A DNA stretch of 34,517 nt from positions 101,517-136,033 of the forward strand of contig PLRU01000051.1 of NCBI GenBank assembly GCA_003164045.1, read 5' to 3'. Under the pieces are notes generated by a model. The model saw nothing but the letters and a program-made list of their open reading frames with translations, was not told the origin of the DNA and ran no database searches. Shown one piece after another: positions 8,943 through 16,783 of the stretch (position 1 is its first letter; each line of letters begins with the position of its first letter). Both the position numbers and the translations under genes were made by a program. This stretch comes from Candidatus Lustribacter telmatis (GTDB taxonomy: Bacteria; Vulcanimicrobiota; Vulcanimicrobiia; Vulcanimicrobiales; Vulcanimicrobiaceae).

Positions 8943-10255
8943 CAACTGAGCCCAGTGCGGCCGCCGATCAAGCGCGAGGACGAAAAGCGATCGTACAACT
9001 GCATCCGCCAAAACCAGCCCAGAAACAGCGGCACGACCGTGAGCGCGCAGAACAGGGCCAGGAAGTAGCGCCAAATGCTCTGCGCGATGCCTACGCGACC
9101 GTGGTCCAGCCGAACCACGCGCAGATCGAGCACCATCATCCCGACCGTCCGGCCCGCGATCGCAACCAAGCCCGCGGCGTAGGGGAAATACCATAGCCAG
9201 GCGTTGCTCTTCAGGTAGGAATCAATGTCGGCCAACGTCAGCGAGGTGAGGCTGAATATCTTCGAGTGCACGCCCGGCGAAGCGGAGTGGCCATTCGATA
9301 CCGACACGATGCCGACAGCGGCGTGAAAGATGACCGAGAGAATCGTCACGTCGATGGCAAACGCGAGAAAGCGCCGCAGATTCGAAGCGAGTTCGCGCCG
9401 ATCGACCGGACCATCGCTCGGCCCGAGGGCAGCGCGAACCGGCAGAGGGTCGCGCTCGAAGCGCTCCATCCAATAGCGATAGGTTTCGCTCGTTGCAAAG
9501 GTTTCGAGCGCGCGCACGCGGTTGACCGCGTACGGCATCATGCCGGTCAACTCACCCAGCCGGAGCGTGAGGTCCGACTCGATGTCGCGGCGCTGATCGG
9601 CCAGCATCGCTGCTTCGACGTGCCGTCCGCTGGCGTGAAAGGTTGAAATAGCAATCGCTTTTACGGCCGAGCCCATCGACGCACACAGCAGGCCCGCGCG
9701 GTCGGCCGTATATTCCGTTTGCCGGATCCAGCCGCCGAACAGCGATGCGATGATCGGGTTGCTGCGGCCGGACGCGTTGATCAGCGAAAGCAGGCGCGTG
9801 TTGCCGCCCGCGATATGGCCGAGCTCGCGGCCGATCATGAACGCCATCTCGTCAGGCCCCATGAGCTGCAAGTACTGACTCGAAATGACCATCGCGTAGG
9901 GTTCGCCCAGACCAATGGCGTTGACGGGCACGAAGTAGTCGTCGCGAATGAAGACGATCGGCGCGGCGATCCCGAGCCGCTTCGCCAATCGTTCGACCGT
10001 GTCGACGACGTGCGGAAACTCTTCCCGCCGTGCCCGGATGCTGCTGCCCAGTAACCGGCCGCGCGTGAGCGAGACGAACACCATACCGACAACGAACAGC
10101 GACGCCACCTGCGTCGGCGTGATGCCGTGAAAGACGAAGCCGATAACGACCAGCGTGATCGGCACGGTCACGAGCAGCGAGAGCGCTACGCGATGCTCGC
10201 GCTGAGCCCGAATCGTCGTCCAACCCGTAAACAATCCATCAACGCGCGCGGCCAT
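8942..10255 (-). CDS. M48-like peptidase domain with altered HExxH, fused to a C-terminal RDD membrane domain
   Basis: 437 residues from ATG 10255, one base after the preceding stop. Two N-terminal hydrophobic segments (~24-65) lead to an M48/HtpX-like domain: the metal motif reads IGRELGH, giving Arg143 where the first His of HExxH is expected, with Glu144 and His147 kept; the downstream motif TEYTADRAG (Glu181, Asp185) is intact. A single base (CGC for CAC) separates Arg from His. The last ~150 residues form an RDD domain (RRFLAFAIDV; RTVGMMVLDLRVV; YDRFS) with further membrane segments. Known M48 enzymes are zinc proteases in membrane quality control; this one may be inactive or bind zinc differently. 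It sits inside the MmgE/PrpD operon. Confidence 0.78.
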   Translation of the reverse strand: MAARVDGLFTGWTTIRAQREHRVALSLLVTVPITLVVIGFVFHGITPTQVASLFVVGMVFVSLTRGRLLGSSIRARREEFPHVVDTVERLAKRLGIAAPIVFIRDDYFVPVNAIGLGEPYAMVISSQYLQLMGPDEMAFMIGRELGHIAGGNTRLLSLINASGRSNPIIASLFGGWIRQTEYTADRAGLLCASMGSAVKAIAISTFHASGRHVEAAMLADQRRDIESDLTLRLGELTGMMPYAVNRVRALETFATSETYRYWMERFERDPLPVRAALGPSDGPVDRRELASNLRRFLAFAIDVTILSVIFHAAVGIVSVSNGHSASPGVHSKIFSLTSLTLADIDSYLKSNAWLWYFPYAAGLVAIAGRTVGMMVLDLRVVRLDHGRVGIAQSIWRYFLALFCALTVVPLFLGWFWRMQLYDRFSSSRLIGGRTGLS

Positions 10256-10256
10256 G

Positions 10257-11141
10257 CTATGACGCGGCGAGTGTTGCGTCGATGAGTTCGCGGATTGATG
10301 GTAGGCGTTCGATGCGGTCGACGAGTGCGCGCACGGCATCGTAGGCGGGGCCGTTCGGCGAACCGGTGGGGCCCGCGGCGAGGCTTTCCATCAGGAACGT
10401 TTCGCCTAAACCTTGCACGAGCGCGGCGCCGTCGAACGTCGGGCTCATGAGCGCGGCCAGACCGCGGCGGCCTTCGAGCGCGAGCGGCGCGGCGGTGAAC
10501 TCGGCGCGCGCGAGTAGTGCGGCTTCGATGCCGTCGGCGGCGGCAGCGCCGACGATGTAAGCGGCGGTCATCGTGCCGCGCGCTTCACGCAATCCGCACG
10601 CAGCGGTGGCGGCGATCCCGAACGCATCGCGCATCGCTTCGCGCTGCAGACCCAAGACGCGCGCAGCGGCGACGGCCGCTCCGAGGCGTCCGCACGTTCC
10701 GTGCGTGTCCCAGCCACGTTCGCGATGTCCCGCGCCGAGTGCGCGCTCGACGCGCACGGCAATCTCCGTGCCCGCGACGATCGCATCGAGCACGGTTGCG
10801 CCCGGCGCGTCGAGACTCTCACCGAGCGCAAACGCAGCGCAAACCACCGGCGTCGTCAGGGTTGCCGCCTCGCCGGCAGCTACGCCCGTGACGAATGCTG
10901 CACGCAACGGCGTCGTCACGGCGGCGCGGCCGATCGCGTGCGCGCGCATCCGCGCCGGTCCCGGCGCATCGGCGGCAGCAATCTCCACGCGCGGCGCACG
11001 GGCGCTAGCCATTGCTTGCACCAGCGTGACGAGGACGAACGCGCGCGCCGGTCCGCGCACGGCATCGCGAAATGCCCAACCGTTCGCGGCAAAAGCGATG
11101 AGTTCGGCCGTCGGGTGTACGGCGCGCTCGCTCGTGCTCAT
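10257..11141 (-). CDS. Shortened MmgE/PrpD-family protein, probably non-catalytic
   Basis: 294 residues, against ~450 for the family and for its neighbour. The alpha-helical part aligns with the adjacent gene: GWDTHGTCGRLGAAVAAARVLGL here and GWHITGTCG followed by the same helix there. The residues that mark active members are missing: the DDxH stretch is replaced by GEAATLTTP, and the K-x-x-H of the neighbour's TKAYHAGKAA reads TAAYIVGAAA. The beta-rich second domain is deleted, while a C-terminal helix (YDAVRALVDRIERLPS) is retained. Its ATG overlaps the stop of the full-length copy (ATGA). I infer a duplicated pseudo-subunit, possibly pairing with the complete copy. A decaying duplicate is the alternative. 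Confidence 0.75.
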   Translation of the reverse strand: MSTSERAVHPTAELIAFAANGWAFRDAVRGPARAFVLVTLVQAMASARAPRVEIAAADAPGPARMRAHAIGRAAVTTPLRAAFVTGVAAGEAATLTTPVVCAAFALGESLDAPGATVLDAIVAGTEIAVRVERALGAGHRERGWDTHGTCGRLGAAVAAARVLGLQREAMRDAFGIAATAACGLREARGTMTAAYIVGAAAADGIEAALLARAEFTAAPLALEGRRGLAALMSPTFDGAALVQGLGETFLMESLAAGPTGSPNGPAYDAVRALVDRIERLPSIRELIDATLAAS

Positions 11142-12499
11142 GCCGACACCGCGGCGATCAGCGCCGAAAGATCGGCGGCCTTCGGCAACTCGGAAACCGC
11201 CTTGCGCAAGGCTGCCGTCCGCCCCGCGAGGATTGGTTCGACGAGCGCTTCGGCCTTGGCGTTGAGTTCCGCATCGGTCAACGGCCGCTCGAGACTGCCG
11301 CGCGCGTTCAGCACGGTTTCTTCAACCGTCGTTCCGTCGGTCAGCCGCGCCGACACGCGGGCCGACGCGCGCGGCATTTTTGCATCCGGTTCGAGCCGCA
11401 CGCGCGCACGCAGCGCGACGACGTCTTCCGCCACGACCAGCGCATCCTCGTATTGCGCCAAGCCGACGCTGCCGTCGCGCAGGCCCATCGTCACGCCATG
11501 TACGGCACTAAAGCGCGCCTGCAAGCCGTCGGCCGGCGTGAGGTTGCCCATCAGCTCCGGTACCAACGGGTTGCAGTACACGACGACGGATTCGATCGCC
11601 GAGGAAGCGCCGATGCGCGCGGCGAGCGCGACGCCCGCGTCGATCGCCGGGTGCGCGACGATGCCGCACGGATAAGGCTTATACGTATTCTTCGCCAGTT
11701 CGAAGTTCGCGCGCAGATCGGTATCCAGCCTGCCGATGCGGTGCGTGGTGGCGAGCGCATCGGCAAATCCGCCGGGCGCTTCGAGCGCATCCTCGGGCGC
11801 CGTGAAACCGCGCGCCGCAAGCGTGGCCGCGAGCAGCCCGTTCGCCGCCGCCTTACCCGCATGATAGGCCTTGGTCATCCGGCCGAACGCCTCGCGCTGA
11901 CCGACCGTACTCGATGCCGCAATCCCAATTGCGCGCGCCGTCGCGTGCGCATCCAAGCCGAGCAGGGCGCTCGCCGTCACCGCCGCACCGATCGTGCCGC
12001 ACGTTCCGGTAATGTGCCAACCGTCGTCGTAATGTTCCGGCGAAATCGCCACGCCCACGCGCAGCTGGATCTCGCATCCGAGCACGAACGCGCGCATCGC
12101 TGCGGCGCCGTCTGGTTTGGTCGAAGGTGCTAACGCCAGGACGGTCGCCGCAATTGCGGCCGCCGGATGAATCACCGTGGCGAGATGCGTATCGTCGTAA
12201 TCATCGACGTGCGCGGCAAAGCCGTTTGCGAGTGCGGCAAAGTGCGCATCGGCGAGCACGCTGCGTCCGACGATCGGCGCGACCGCCGCGCCGCCGGTAT
12301 CGCGCGCGACGCGCAAGATCGCATCGACGCCCGGATGCAGACTGGCACCGACCGCAACGGAGAGCACGTTGAAGAGCGAACGCTTCGCTTCGTGCAGTAC
12401 GCTCTCGGGCAAATCGGCAAGCGTAAACGCAACGATCGCTTCGGCCAAGTGACGTGTGACGGGCGGTTGCGCCACCGCCGTCGATCCAGAACTACTCAC
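11138..12499 (-). CDS. MmgE/PrpD family protein (2-methylcitrate dehydratase-like)
   Basis: 453 residues from GTG 12499 (another GTG nine codons later is possible). All family landmarks are seen: the acidic metal/substrate motif DDYDDTH (99-105) with IHPAA after it, GTCGTIGAA (165-173), TKAYHAGKAA (209-218) and YKPYPCG with Cys278. The MmgE/PrpD family includes 2-methylcitrate dehydratase, cis-aconitate decarboxylase and iminodisuccinate epimerase, so the reaction is probably elimination, decarboxylation or epimerisation on a di- or tricarboxylic acid; there is no prpB/prpC nearby to support a methylcitrate cycle. It overlaps the shortened paralogue downstream by 4 bases and follows the YeiH-type exporter by 25 bases, all on one transcript. 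Confidence 0.87.
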   Translation of the reverse strand: MSSSGSTAVAQPPVTRHLAEAIVAFTLADLPESVLHEAKRSLFNVLSVAVGASLHPGVDAILRVARDTGGAAVAPIVGRSVLADAHFAALANGFAAHVDDYDDTHLATVIHPAAAIAATVLALAPSTKPDGAAAMRAFVLGCEIQLRVGVAISPEHYDDGWHITGTCGTIGAAVTASALLGLDAHATARAIGIAASSTVGQREAFGRMTKAYHAGKAAANGLLAATLAARGFTAPEDALEAPGGFADALATTHRIGRLDTDLRANFELAKNTYKPYPCGIVAHPAIDAGVALAARIGASSAIESVVVYCNPLVPELMGNLTPADGLQARFSAVHGVTMGLRDGSVGLAQYEDALVVAEDVVALRARVRLEPDAKMPRASARVSARLTDGTTVEETVLNARGSLERPLTDAELNAKAEALVEPILAGRTAALRKAVSELPKAADLSALIAAVSA

Positions 12500-12524
12500 T
12501 CCGGGCGCTTCGAGCCCCCGCCCC

Positions 12525-13505
12525 TTACGACCCGGTAGCGCGCTGAAGCAGGAGCGAGACCGCCGCGACCGCGACCCACAGCACGAACCCGAGTGCCAGC
12601 GGGCGCGCGCCGCTGCGGGCGAGGCGAGCGACCTCCGTCTGAACGCCGATGCCGGCCAGCGCAATGCTGATCAAAAACGTCGATGCCTGCGTGATGCCGG
12701 AATGCCAGCCGCCGGGAATGATTCCGGTCGTGTTGATGCACGCAGCGACGACGAACCAGAGAATGAACCACGGTACGATGCGCCGCCACGGAACATGTAT
12801 GCCGCCGGCGCGCTTCTCGCGCGCGTGCACGACGGCGACGATCGCGACGACCGGCAGTATGAACGTCGCGCGCGCGAGCTTCACGATCGTCGCATGCTGC
12901 CCCGCATCGGCCCCGAAAGCGTAGCCCGCTGCGACGACGGACGACGTGTCGTTGATCGCCGTGCCGGCCCACACGCCGAACTGGGTTTGCGTCATGTGCA
13001 TCAAGCCGCCGAGAGCGGGGAACGTCAGCACGGCCACGATGTTATAGAAAAAGATCGTGGCAATGGCGAGCGCAACGTCGGATTCGAGCGGCTCGATCAC
13101 CGATGCCACCGCCGCAATCGCCGAAGCGCCGCAGATCGCCGTCCCGACACCGACGAGGTGTGTGAGGACCGTATCGACTTTGAGCATGCGGCCGGCGATC
13201 GGCGCGAGTACGAGCGCAATCGCGATCGTCCCGATCGTTACCGGCAGCGTCTCCCACCCGGTCTTCACCACCGCCGCGAGCGATAGGCCGAACCCCGAGA
13301 CGATGATCGCCGACTGCAGCACGTACTTTGACGAAAACGCGAAGCCGGGATAGAGCGGGCGCGGCAGGGCGATTGCGAGCCGCAGCCCGAGTCCGAACAC
13401 GATCGCGAGTACCGGTGCGCCGACCAAGGGCACAAACTGGGCCGCCAGGGTCGCAGCCAATGCGATAACGGCGGCGACCAAGACTCCGGGCAGAATCGGC
13501 GGCAC
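12525..13505 (-). CDS. YeiH/UPF0324 family putative sulfate/anion exporter
   Basis: 326 residues, about ten hydrophobic segments, GTG start at 13505. Diagnostic stretches include YPGFAFSSKYVLQ, TAICGASAIAAVASVI and AGTAINDTSSVVAAGYAFG, which are conserved in the UPF0324/YeiH family of inner membrane proteins (Pfam Cons_hypoth698, often called putative sulfate exporters and frequently near organosulfur genes). It is the promoter-proximal gene of a five-gene minus-strand operon (YeiH-type, MmgE/PrpD, short MmgE/PrpD, M48-RDD, TauE). Length is normal for the family. The transported anion is unknown. Confidence 0.87.
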   Translation of the reverse strand: MPPILPGVLVAAVIALAATLAAQFVPLVGAPVLAIVFGLGLRLAIALPRPLYPGFAFSSKYVLQSAIIVSGFGLSLAAVVKTGWETLPVTIGTIAIALVLAPIAGRMLKVDTVLTHLVGVGTAICGASAIAAVASVIEPLESDVALAIATIFFYNIVAVLTFPALGGLMHMTQTQFGVWAGTAINDTSSVVAAGYAFGADAGQHATIVKLARATFILPVVAIVAVVHAREKRAGGIHVPWRRIVPWFILWFVVAACINTTGIIPGGWHSGITQASTFLISIALAGIGVQTEVARLARSGARPLALGFVLWVAVAAVSLLLQRATGS

Positions 13506-13520
13506 CCACCGAGTATACGG

Positions 13521-13549
13521 ATGCTAGATCAATAATTCAAATAAGGCAA
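13521..13549 (-). promoter_or_regulatory. Candidate sigma-70-type promoter for the YeiH-PrpD-TauE operon
   Basis: On the minus strand TTGCCT (13549-13544) and TAGCAT (13526-13521) are separated by 17 bases in an unusually AT-rich patch. Each hexamer matches 4 of 6 consensus positions and the GTG start lies about 16 bases past the -10, so a short leader is implied. Position and spacing are convincing, the hexamers are only fair. Confidence 0.42.
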
Positions 13550-13617
13550 CATGCGTGAGTGGCAATGTTTTACTTATCGCTCGCGAGGCGGGCGAAGCAT
13601 CAAAGGACGGGAAGAAC

Positions 13618-13884
13618 ATGCCCATGACCGATCAGGACCGGCCGCAGAGACCGCAACTCCCCTACGATGAACTTGACGCCGCGATCGGTACCGATCAGGC
13701 GGCGCGCACCGAACTGGACGCCCTGCGCGCCCATTTGGACGATCCCGAGCCCGACCCGGCGCAGGTGCGCCGCCACGTGGACGCCTTGCGCGGGGTGCGC
13801 GACATCGAGGCCCGGATCGCGAATTGGTTCGACGATCCGGAGACCCAGCGCTGGTTCATGACCATTTCCGACGCGGGTCTCTAG
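13618..13884 (+). CDS. Small acidic protein of unknown function, 88 aa
   Basis: ATG 13618 is preceded by AAAGGACGGGAAG and is preferred over the GTG at 13555. The 88-residue product is charged and predicted helical (ELDALRAHLDD; DPAQVRRHVDAL; IEARIANWFDDPETQRWF). There is no signal peptide, Cys or known motif. It reads like a small helical bundle or adaptor, and I do not recognise it. The 3' end overlaps the convergent stalk-domain gene by 4 bases. Confidence 0.55.
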   Translation: MPMTDQDRPQRPQLPYDELDAAIGTDQAARTELDALRAHLDDPEPDPAQVRRHVDALRGVRDIEARIANWFDDPETQRWFMTISDAGL

Positions 13885-14414
13885 TTCTCCGGGACGCGTG
13901 AGGGAATCGCTGGGATCGCCGTGCGGCGCGGTTGCGGACTGCCGGTATCGAGCACGCGCGGCGTCGCCGCCGCGGGTGCGGGTGAGGGCGTGAAGATGAT
14001 CGTCGGCGGCGCCTGCGGCGCGTTCGGATCGAACGGCGGCGGCGACTTCAGTCCGGTCTCGGGCGGAACGTCGAGCGCCACGATGCGCGTGTGCGCATCG
14101 AACGCGGCGGCGCCGCCGAGCGCGCGCGTAACGTCAGCCAGCGGCACGTACGCGACGCCGTCGCGCCCGAACGGAGCAACGGGCAGCGTATGTACGGTGC
14201 CGTCGCACGAGATCACGTCCGAGCCGATGCGCAGCACGCACGTCCGGGAGCCGCGCGTCAGCGTGATCGTATCGCCGTCGAGCACGGCGCGTTCGGTGAA
14301 CTGCGTGATCACGGGCGCCAGCGGCGCCATGACGTGGCCGAAAAGCAATTGCGCCGGCGGCGCGCTCGCGACGATCGCACCGTTGAGAATGACGACGACG
14401 GCTGCCGGAATCAT
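13881..14414 (-). CDS. Exported stalk-domain protein, copper amine oxidase N-terminal-like
   Basis: 177 residues. An N-terminal hydrophobic start (IPAAVVVILNGAIVASAPPA) may be a signal or anchor. The central ~80 residues (AVLDGDTITLTRGSRTCVLRIG, GVAYVPLADVTRALGG, TRIVALDVP) match the copper-amine-oxidase N-terminal-like 'stalk' domain common in secreted Firmicutes-type proteins; two Cys (SRTCVL and ISCDG) could pair. The C-terminal third is Pro-rich (SPPPFDPNAPQAPP, IFTPSPAPAAATP) and may span the wall or periplasm. Its ATG lies 2 bases from the GTG of the divergent YihY-like gene. No enzyme role is implied. Confidence 0.65.
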   Translation of the reverse strand: MIPAAVVVILNGAIVASAPPAQLLFGHVMAPLAPVITQFTERAVLDGDTITLTRGSRTCVLRIGSDVISCDGTVHTLPVAPFGRDGVAYVPLADVTRALGGAAAFDAHTRIVALDVPPETGLKSPPPFDPNAPQAPPTIIFTPSPAPAAATPRVLDTGSPQPRRTAIPAIPSRVPEN

Positions 14415-14416
14415 GC

Positions 14417-15268
14417 GTGCGTAACTCCCTTCTCGCGGTCGTGGGTGTGTTTCGCGCGGCCGCCGTCGGGTTCTCGGCGGCGGGCGCGACGTTTCTCGCT
14501 CAGGCCATCGCTTTCAACGTGTTCTTTGCCGCTATACCGCTCTCGCTCGTAATCGTTGCGATGTTCGGCTACATCTTCGGTACCGAGACGGGCGACCTGC
14601 GCGCGCTCGATACGATCGATGAGTTTGCGCCGCAATTCTACGATCTCGTTTCGAACAACATCCAGTCGATCGTGCGCTACCGGGGCGTCTCCGGGATCAT
14701 CGGCTTGGTCGGCCTCATCTGGTCGGGGAAGAACGTCTTCGGTGCCGTTTCCTACGGCCTCGACCGGTCGCTTGGCCTGCAAAGCCGGCACTTCATTTAC
14801 GAGATTCTCATCGCGGTCGTACTCGTTCCGATCCTCGGCCTCGTCTTGATCGTTGCAACGGCCGGCCCGCTCGCGATCACCTACATCGAACGCTTCACCG
14901 GCCTCGAGTATTTGCGCTACGGCCCGCAGATCGGCTCGTACTCGTTCTCGCTCGCCTTCGTCTTCGTGTTCTCGACGCTCGTGTATGCCTATCTGCCGAA
15001 TCGGCGCTCGAACGTGTGGTTCGGCATTCCCGGCGCGATCGTCACCGCCGTCGGCTATTCGATCGCGCAGGTCGCGTTCGGCATCTACACCGCCCACGCG
15101 AACGTCTTTCAGATCTACGGCACGCTCTCGGCAATCTTCGCCCTGATGCTCTGGGTCTATTACGTGTGCGTGATCTTTCTGTACGGTGCGCACGTAAGCG
15201 CACAATGGGAACTGCGTTTCTCGAAGGATCCGCCGGTCACGCTTGGGTCGCCGTCCGAAGCGCGATAA
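14417..15268 (+). CDS. YihY/BrkB-family inner membrane protein
   Basis: 283 residues from GTG 14417; a further GTG seven codons in is also usable and the ribosome site is weak. Six hydrophobic segments typical of the YihY/BrkB family are visible (starting AAGATFLAQAIAFNVFFAAIP, then GIIGLVGLIWSGKNVFGAV, ILIAVVLVPILGLVLIV, FVFVFSTLVYAYLP, GAIVTAVGYSIAQVAFG, LMLWVYYVCVIFLYGAHVS). The FNVFFAAIPL and LWVYYVCVIFLYGA signatures match. YihY proteins, once misnamed RNase BN, are uncharacterised membrane proteins linked to envelope processes. The start region overlaps regulatory space of the divergent stalk-protein gene. Confidence 0.85.
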   Translation: MRNSLLAVVGVFRAAAVGFSAAGATFLAQAIAFNVFFAAIPLSLVIVAMFGYIFGTETGDLRALDTIDEFAPQFYDLVSNNIQSIVRYRGVSGIIGLVGLIWSGKNVFGAVSYGLDRSLGLQSRHFIYEILIAVVLVPILGLVLIVATAGPLAITYIERFTGLEYLRYGPQIGSYSFSLAFVFVFSTLVYAYLPNRRSNVWFGIPGAIVTAVGYSIAQVAFGIYTAHANVFQIYGTLSAIFALMLWVYYVCVIFLYGAHVSAQWELRFSKDPPVTLGSPSEAR

Positions 15269-15286
15269 GGAACGCTGTCGCGACCG

Positions 15287-16225
15287 TTGAACCCTAGCAA
15301 CGTGCACCGTTACCTGCTCGCCGTTTTCGCATGCCTGTCCGTGTTCTTGGTGGCCGCGACCCCGGCGTTCACGATCGTCCCCACGGTCATCGTCTACCCG
15401 CTTATGGCCAGCTCGGCCGAGCTCGACCGCGAGACGAGCGCCCGCATCGCGACGACGCTCGCAACGCAGATCGCGCAAGGCGGCAGCGTTAAGGTCATTG
15501 CGCCCAAGCCGGGCGTCGAGCGCGCGAACTTTCTTTCCGATGCACGCGCAGCCGGCGCGAACTACTACGTTACGGGCTTCGTGACGCCGCTTGGCCGGGG
15601 TGCGTCGGTCGTCGAGCAAGTGGTGAGCACCACCTCGGGAACGCTCGTGTTCAGCCAGACGAATTTCATCACGAGCTTGGATGAAATCGCGGCGCAAGGC
15701 GACCAATTGCGTCAGGGGATCATCGATCGCAGCACGCGCGGCATCCAAGCGTTTGAGGCACCGCCGCCACCACAGCCGACGCCCGAGCCCGAGCCTTCGA
15801 ACGGCACCCAAACGCCGCTGAGCAAGCTCTTCGGCCACAAGAAGGCCGCTGCGCCCGAGAACGTCGCCGTAACGCCGGCGCAGAACGCGACCATCGCCGT
15901 GCTCACCGTCGGCGGTTCGGCGGATTCCGATCATCGCAGCGCGGCGGCGCAATCGATTGCGGCCGCGTTCGAGCGCGACGGACGGCACGCCGTGGTCGTC
16001 ACCGCAAACGCGCCGTCAAACGACGTGTGCACCGCCAATAAGGCGACGGCGCTCGTCGGTGCGTGGCTCGATACGCCCGCCGGCAACCCCAACGCAACGC
16101 TTCGGCTCATCGCCTACGACTGCGGCGGCAACGTCGCATACGATCGCTCGTTTCAGCAACCGCTCGCGGCCGTGACCGGTGCGGCGGTCAACGCCTACAT
16201 CAACCCGCCGAAGCGGCGCGGCTAG
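15287..16225 (+). CDS. Exported protein with TolB-N/CsgG-like domain, unknown function
   Basis: 312 residues from TTG 15287 (GTG 15302 is an alternative; AAGGA lies 16 bases upstream, too far for a sure choice). A signal peptide (LLAVFACLSVFLVAATPAF) is followed by a TolB-amino-terminal/CsgG-type alpha/beta domain: TSARIATTLATQIAQG, VKVIAPKPG, ARAAGANYYVTGFVTPLG, VVEQVVSTTSGTLVF. A Pro-rich linker (~160-180) connects to a second domain (~200-310) of similar style (QSIAAAFERDGRHAVVV, TALVGAWLDTP), so this may be an internal duplication. Such domains occur in outer-membrane or envelope-assembly proteins. It starts 18 bases after the YihY-like gene. The role is not known. Confidence 0.65.
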   Translation: MNPSNVHRYLLAVFACLSVFLVAATPAFTIVPTVIVYPLMASSAELDRETSARIATTLATQIAQGGSVKVIAPKPGVERANFLSDARAAGANYYVTGFVTPLGRGASVVEQVVSTTSGTLVFSQTNFITSLDEIAAQGDQLRQGIIDRSTRGIQAFEAPPPPQPTPEPEPSNGTQTPLSKLFGHKKAAAPENVAVTPAQNATIAVLTVGGSADSDHRSAAAQSIAAAFERDGRHAVVVTANAPSNDVCTANKATALVGAWLDTPAGNPNATLRLIAYDCGGNVAYDRSFQQPLAAVTGAAVNAYINPPKRRG

Positions 16226-16228
16226 GGC

Positions 16229-16783
16229 TTAGGCTTCCTCGGCTGCCGACGGATCGAGCAATCCGTCGGGCACCGTCACGTAAATCTCCTTGCGCGCGAC
16301 ATCGACGCCGGCGATGAACGCCGCCACCAGCGGCAGCATCGCGCGCGCCGCGCCGATCACGAGCAGATCTTGATTCGGATAGTGCAGCACGTCGGCGACG
16401 ACGCCGCGCTCGACGCCGGCCTCATCGAGGAGCCGGCAACCGACTAGATCCTCATCGAAGTATTCACGCTCGCCCAGCGGCGCATCGGCGCGCGCGATCG
16501 TCACCTGCGCGCCGACGAGCACTTCCGCCGCGCTAGCATCGTCGATGCCGGTGAGGCGAATCAGCGGCCGGTCTTTTTGCCGCCGGACGGCAGAAACGGT
16601 CACCTCGCGCGTCGTGCCGTCGCCGAGGCGTAAGGTCGCGGCGAGGCCCACCCGCATCGCGTGGTCACCAACGCGCGAGGCATCGAGCTTTAGCTCACCG
16701 TGCAGCCCAAACACGCCGGCGATACGGCCGGCGTTGACGTCAGCTCTTCTTTTTTCGTTTGGGCGCGGCGGCTGCTGTGGCAC
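16229..16783 (-). CDS. rimM: Ribosome maturation factor RimM
   Basis: 184 residues in the ORF from GTG 16783, which overlaps the KH-protein tail by 44 bases; no ATG, GTG or TTG gives a shorter start before the conserved RIAGVFGLHGELKLDA. RimM binds S19 in the 30S head and assists 16S maturation. Two beta-barrel domains are recognisable: the N-terminal one to ~residue 100 (RRQKDRPLIRLTGIDDASAAEVLVG) and the PRC-barrel (YFDEDLVGCRLLD, VLHYPNQDLLVI, LPLVAAFIAGVDVARKEIYV) ending PDGLLDP. It is the last gene of the operon; TrmD and RplS, which often follow, are absent here. Confidence 0.9.
   Translation of the reverse strand: MPQQPPRPNEKRRADVNAGRIAGVFGLHGELKLDASRVGDHAMRVGLAATLRLGDGTTREVTVSAVRRQKDRPLIRLTGIDDASAAEVLVGAQVTIARADAPLGEREYFDEDLVGCRLLDEAGVERGVVADVLHYPNQDLLVIGAARAMLPLVAAFIAGVDVARKEIYVTVPDGLLDPSAAEEA

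Noticed and set aside
14411..15988. Minus-strand ORF of 525 codons
   Set aside because: Shadow of the YihY-like and TolB-N-like genes, with a composition of Arg, Asp and His typical of antisense frames.
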